A DNA stretch of 7,786 nucleotides from Anaerolineales bacterium (lineage in GTDB: Bacteria > Chloroflexota > Anaerolineae > Anaerolineales > UBA4823). The position numbers and the translations under genes were made by a program. Positions 5,145 to 7,786 of this stretch are shown one piece after another. The stretch covers positions 1 through 7,786 of the forward strand of contig JALHTN010000621.1 of the NCBI GenBank assembly GCA_022865865.1, read 5' to 3'. Numbering within the stretch: the first letter of the stretch is position 1; each line of letters opens with the position of its first letter. The notes below the pieces were generated by a model, which made no database searches, was not told the DNA's origin, and saw nothing but the letters and a program-made list of their open reading frames with translations.

Positions 5145-6839
5145 ATGAGTGAAAGGCCCTGGCTGAACAATTATGATGCGGGGGTTCCCCATACGATCGA
5201 TTATCCTGCAATCCCATTGTTCGAACTATTGTCACAGGCAGCTGAAAAATACCCTGATTCAGCATGTACGATATTTAAAGGGGCGCGCATCACGTATAAA
5301 GAAATGGAGGTGATTACGGACCGGTTAGCAGCTGGTCTGGCCAGCATAGGAGTCAGCAAAGGCGATCGAGTGGGTATCTTCATGCCCAATACCCCTCAGT
5401 TCGTAATGGCATATTTCGCGATACTAAAATTGGGCGCCATCATTGTAGCCGTGAATCCATTGTATTCCGCTCGAGAAATCGTGCATCAGGCCAATGATGC
5501 CGGGTTCGAGGTCATGCTGGTCATGAGCAATTTTTACAACCTGGTGAAAAAGGTTCAACCCGAGACAAAAATCAAGACGCTCGTCGTCACAAACATTAAA
5601 GAAACTTTGCCCTCCATTTTAGCCTTTCTCTTTACTCTGACAAAAGAGAAGAAAGATGGATTTCGAATCCAGCTAAGTGAAGGTGATCTTATGATGCAGG
5701 ATTTAATCAATGATCACCAACCAGAGCAGCGCCCGCAAGTCGAGGTCTCGCCCGACGATAACGCCCTATTCCAGTACAGCGGAGGCACAACTGGCATCTC
5801 TAAAGCTGCCATCGCTATGCACCGCAATCTGGTTGCCAATGCAATTCAGATGCGGAGCTGGATGGTCGGGGCAATAGATGGTGAAGAGACAGTATTGATG
5901 GCAATTCCTCTCTTTCATGTTTACGGAATGGTGGCGGGAATGCTTTTTGGGATCAAAACTGGGGCAGGTTTGGTCATGGTTCCCAATCCGCGTGATTTGA
6001 ATGATGTCTTGAGCAACGCCCAAAAATACAAAACTACCATCTTCCCGGGGGTACCCACCCTGTATAACGCCCTCAACAACCATCCGGATGTCATTGCTGG
6101 GAAATATGATCTGAGTTCAATCAAGGCTTGCATATCCGGTTCAGCACCTTTGATGCGAGAAACCAAGGAAAATTTTGAGGCGTTCACAGGAGGCGTTGTA
6201 TTCGAAGGCTACGGTTTATCTGAAGCACCCACCGCATCTCACTGCAACCCCCAGCTTGGAGAAAACCGGACCGGATCGATCGGCTTACCACTCCCGGATG
6301 TGGAATGCCGCATCGTGAGTCTGGATGATGAAGTCACCGATCTTCCACCTGGTGAAATTGGAGAACTGGTGCTCAAGGGGCCGATGGTGATGAAGGGTTA
6401 CCACAATATGCCAACCGAAACAGCCAACGCCTTGCGAGATGGATGGCTGCATACAGGTGATATCGCCCGCATGGATGAGGATGGTTATTTCTATATTGTC
6501 GATCGCAAGAAAGAATTAATAAAACCCGGCGGGTATCAAGTCTGGCCGCGTGAAGTGGAGGAAGTGATCACCGAGCATCCGAAAGTTCTCGAGGTCGGGG
6601 TTGCTGGCATACCTGATCCTTACCGGGGAGAAACTGTAAAAGCGTGGGTGGTTGTTAAACCCGGTGAAACCCTGACTGAGGATGATATTAAAGACTGGTG
6701 CCAGGACAAGCTGGCCAGCTATAAAATTCCTACTCAAGTAGAATTCCGGGATGAACTGCCAAAAACGACGATTGGAAAAATCCTGCGTCGAGAATTGGTG
6801 CGTGAGCATAAAGAATCTGTTCCAGAACCTGCTGAATAA
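5145..6839 (+). CDS. long-chain fatty-acid-CoA ligase (AMP-forming)
   Basis: A 564-residue member of the ANL (acyl-adenylate) superfamily that activates fatty acids with ATP and CoA, cytoplasmic or membrane-associated. Visible motifs: P-loop YSGGTTGISK (211-220), IPLFHVYG (254-261), GYGLSE (355-360), the D of TGD (437-439), and the FACS signature region DRKKELIKPGGYQVWPREVE (453-472). The catalytic lysine is in PKTTIGKILRREL (539-551, K545). The length and FACS block point to FadD-type long-chain substrates, although chain length cannot be read from sequence alone. GGYQVWP replaces the commoner GFNVYP or GYNVYP wording. The ATG has a very strong ribosome site, AAGGAGG (5132-5138), 6 nt upstream. 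The gene has its own promoter with a palindromic site and is followed by a long hairpin, so it is probably transcribed alone or with reduced read-through into the HAD gene. Confidence 0.93.
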   Translation: MSERPWLNNYDAGVPHTIDYPAIPLFELLSQAAEKYPDSACTIFKGARITYKEMEVITDRLAAGLASIGVSKGDRVGIFMPNTPQFVMAYFAILKLGAIIVAVNPLYSAREIVHQANDAGFEVMLVMSNFYNLVKKVQPETKIKTLVVTNIKETLPSILAFLFTLTKEKKDGFRIQLSEGDLMMQDLINDHQPEQRPQVEVSPDDNALFQYSGGTTGISKAAIAMHRNLVANAIQMRSWMVGAIDGEETVLMAIPLFHVYGMVAGMLFGIKTGAGLVMVPNPRDLNDVLSNAQKYKTTIFPGVPTLYNALNNHPDVIAGKYDLSSIKACISGSAPLMRETKENFEAFTGGVVFEGYGLSEAPTASHCNPQLGENRTGSIGLPLPDVECRIVSLDDEVTDLPPGEIGELVLKGPMVMKGYHNMPTETANALRDGWLHTGDIARMDEDGYFYIVDRKKELIKPGGYQVWPREVEEVITEHPKVLEVGVAGIPDPYRGETVKAWVVVKPGETLTEDDIKDWCQDKLASYKIPTQVEFRDELPKTTIGKILRRELVREHKESVPEPAE

Positions 6840-6862
6840 ACCACCCTAATAACCGTTACGAT

Positions 6863-6906
6863 TCAGGTGCCTCGCGGATTTCGCTTCAGGATCGCGAGGC
6901 ACCTGA
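6863..6906 (+). terminator. 14-bp hairpin after the acyl-CoA synthetase gene
   Basis: TCAGGTGCCTCGCG (6863-6876) pairs perfectly with CGCGAGGCACCTGA (6893-6906) around a 16-nt loop. It lies 24 nt after the stop codon. The stem is long and GC-rich, as in intrinsic terminators, but only three T residues follow (TTTCAC) and the loop is large, so termination may be partial. Its 3' arm ends 9 nt before the ribosome site of the HAD gene, so it could also act as a 3' mRNA stabiliser or affect translation of that gene. Confidence 0.5.
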
Positions 6907-6915
6907 TTTCACAAT

Positions 6916-6931
6916 AGGAGTCATATCCATT
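6916..6931 (+). promoter_or_regulatory. ribosome site and ATT start codon of the HAD gene
   Basis: AGGAG (6916-6920) is followed after 8 nt by ATT (6929-6931), in frame with the HAD motif FFDLDGTLT. No ATG, GTG or TTG occurs in this frame between the upstream stop (TGA at 6833-6835) and motif I, so this site decides the start. An in-frame ATA at 6923 is too close to the ribosome site. Confidence 0.6.
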
Positions 6932-7615
6932 CCATCCAAAGCCGCTTTCTTCGACCTCGATGGTACTTTAACCAGTGCCCATGTCTGGCAGGGTATCATG
7001 GATTATTTCAGGGTTCACAACTCGCGCCAGTGGACCCACAGGATATACATGACATATCACTTTCCTCTGTATATATTGAGGAAGATTGGGGTGATATCCG
7101 ATCAGGCATTTCGAAAACCCTGGCCTGCTCATCTCGGCTGGTATTTGCGTGGCTATACCTTGAGTGAAGCAGATCAAATTTGGGATTGGGTGGCAGAAAC
7201 CAAGGTTAGAAAAACCTGGCGAGCAGATACCTGCCAGATTCTCAACCAGCACCATGAGAAGGGTGAAATGACAGTCCTGGTCTCCGGGACGCCGGTGCCT
7301 CTGCTAAAGCGCTTGGCAGAAGACATCCACGCTGATCATGTTGTGGGTACAGAATTGGAAATTAAGGAGGGGATTTTCACCGGACGAAACAGCAGTCCGG
7401 CATGTATTGGAGATAACAAAGTAATCCTGATCCGGATTTACATGGAACAAAAAGGGTTCAAGATCGACTATGGGGCTAGTTATGCGTATGCTGATTCTGT
7501 TTCGGACCAGTATTTATTAACCATGGTTGGCAACCCAGTCGCCACCTACCCGGATGAGGCATTGAGACAAATTGCCATAGAGCGTGGCTGGCAGATCTTT
7601 CCATCTGGGCGATGA
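6929..7615 (+). CDS. HAD superfamily subfamily IB phosphatase (probable ATT start)
   Basis: A 228-residue HAD-IB hydrolase related to SerB-like phosphatases. From the ATT start all four motifs are present: motif I FFDLDGTLT (7-15; nucleophile D9, acid D11), motif II LVSGTP (S119), the motif III lysine in GDNKV (K164), and motif IV YAYADSVSD (D189, D193), followed by VGNPVATYPD, usual in this subfamily. The cap lies between motifs I and II. The first in-frame ATG (6998) would delete motif I and leave a dead protein, so a start upstream is required. ATT at 6929 has AGGAG 8 nt before it. The substrate is unknown: phosphoserine, lysophosphatidate and other small phosphates are all handled by relatives. 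It lies 89 nt after the acyl-CoA synthetase gene, behind a hairpin; I see no convincing promoter of its own. Confidence 0.8.
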   Translation: MPSKAAFFDLDGTLTSAHVWQGIMDYFRVHNSRQWTHRIYMTYHFPLYILRKIGVISDQAFRKPWPAHLGWYLRGYTLSEADQIWDWVAETKVRKTWRADTCQILNQHHEKGEMTVLVSGTPVPLLKRLAEDIHADHVVGTELEIKEGIFTGRNSSPACIGDNKVILIRIYMEQKGFKIDYGASYAYADSVSDQYLLTMVGNPVATYPDEALRQIAIERGWQIFPSGR

Positions 7616-7631
7616 TGGATTAGGGGAATGA

Positions 7632-7786
7632 TCAATGCCGGGGTACCTTGTCGCGCTTCAAGTGATCCCAGGTTTGGGATTTCATCTCATTGGAGAAAAA
7701 ACCTGACTCAAGATAGGACAGGGTAATAACACAATCCAGCAGTCCCCGGACCGGTGTGCACTCCGAGCGCAGGTGAAAGCTCAGCA
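7632..7786 (-). CDS. C-terminal end of an unidentified protein (partial)
   Basis: The minus strand is open from the window edge to a TGA at 7634-7632, giving 50 complete C-terminal residues that end in TWDHLKRDKVPRH. The other two minus frames close early. The composition looks like real protein (mixed hydrophobic core, LLDCVITLSYLESGFF, then a charged tail) but I recognise no family. It would converge on the HAD gene with 16 nt between stops. With only 50 residues visible, a chance open frame cannot be excluded. Confidence 0.45.
   Translation of the reverse strand, partial: LSFHLRSECTPVRGLLDCVITLSYLESGFFSNEMKSQTWDHLKRDKVPRH

Noticed and set aside
5766..6187. Minus-strand open frames inside the acyl-CoA synthetase gene
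   Set aside because: They lie opposite the conserved P-loop and middle domain of the ligase and carry no recognisable protein pattern.
6998..7615. HAD gene beginning at ATG 6998 as a truncated or degenerate gene
   Set aside because: The missing motif I is encoded in frame directly upstream with a ribosome site, so the gene looks intact and only the start codon is unusual.
7665..7680. Small hairpin ATCCCA-GGTT-TGGGAT followed by TTC, possible terminator of the HAD gene
   Set aside because: A 6-bp stem with no real U-tract, lying within the likely coding sequence of the convergent partial gene.

Overview
The window reads as an ordinary chromosomal stretch of a bacterium with moderate GC content, most likely a member of the Chloroflexota (Anaerolineae-like). 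That placement is inference. It rests on the wording of several proteins: a MiaA with VGGTGQY and a 'DWQIPEV' stretch, a stand-alone JAMM protease of the EACGLVAG / HSHLKGP type, and a polytopic membrane protein of unrecognised family. It also rests on the mixture of housekeeping genes separated by sigma70-like promoters. I see no transposase, phage gene, CRISPR array, integrase or toxin-antitoxin pair.

Layout. At the left edge lies the 5' part of a tRNA-Ala (anticodon CGC) on the minus strand, with a near-consensus promoter just upstream. A 237-nt spacer holds that promoter and a second one, on the plus strand, for a binuclear-zinc metallo-beta-lactamase-fold hydrolase (294-1154). This gene converges, with only 14 nt between stop codons, on a two-gene minus-strand unit. 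That unit is a membrane protein of eight or nine helices (1579-2391) whose end overlaps the start of a JAMM/MPN+ metallopeptidase (1169-1591). Next comes an 88-nt divergent promoter region in which the plus-strand -10 (TAGGAT) and a minus-strand TATAAT overlap.

The plus strand then carries a compact overlapping operon: a GT4 glycosyltransferase (2480-3682), a YraN/UPF0102 nuclease-like protein with a TTG start (3679-4065) and the tRNA dimethylallyltransferase MiaA (4058-5053). The -35 of a very strong promoter is built around the miaA stop codon. It drives a long-chain acyl-CoA synthetase (5145-6839) whose leader contains a palindromic operator-like element. A long hairpin separates this gene from a HAD-IB phosphatase (6929-7615) that appears to start at a rare ATT codon. 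A conventional ATG call would remove its catalytic DxD motif. The right edge probably holds the C-terminus of a convergent minus-strand gene.

Function. GT4 and acyl-CoA synthetase both fit membrane lipid or fatty-acid metabolism, and HAD-IB phosphatases are sometimes linked to lipid phosphate chemistry, but a joint pathway is not shown by the sequence. YraN and MiaA are housekeeping genes. The points most worth a second look are the ATT-start HAD gene, the operator-like palindrome before the acyl-CoA synthetase, the overlapping divergent promoters, and the JAMM protease coupled to a membrane protein with no visible ubiquitin-like partner. I did not find convincing evidence for a new multi-gene system.
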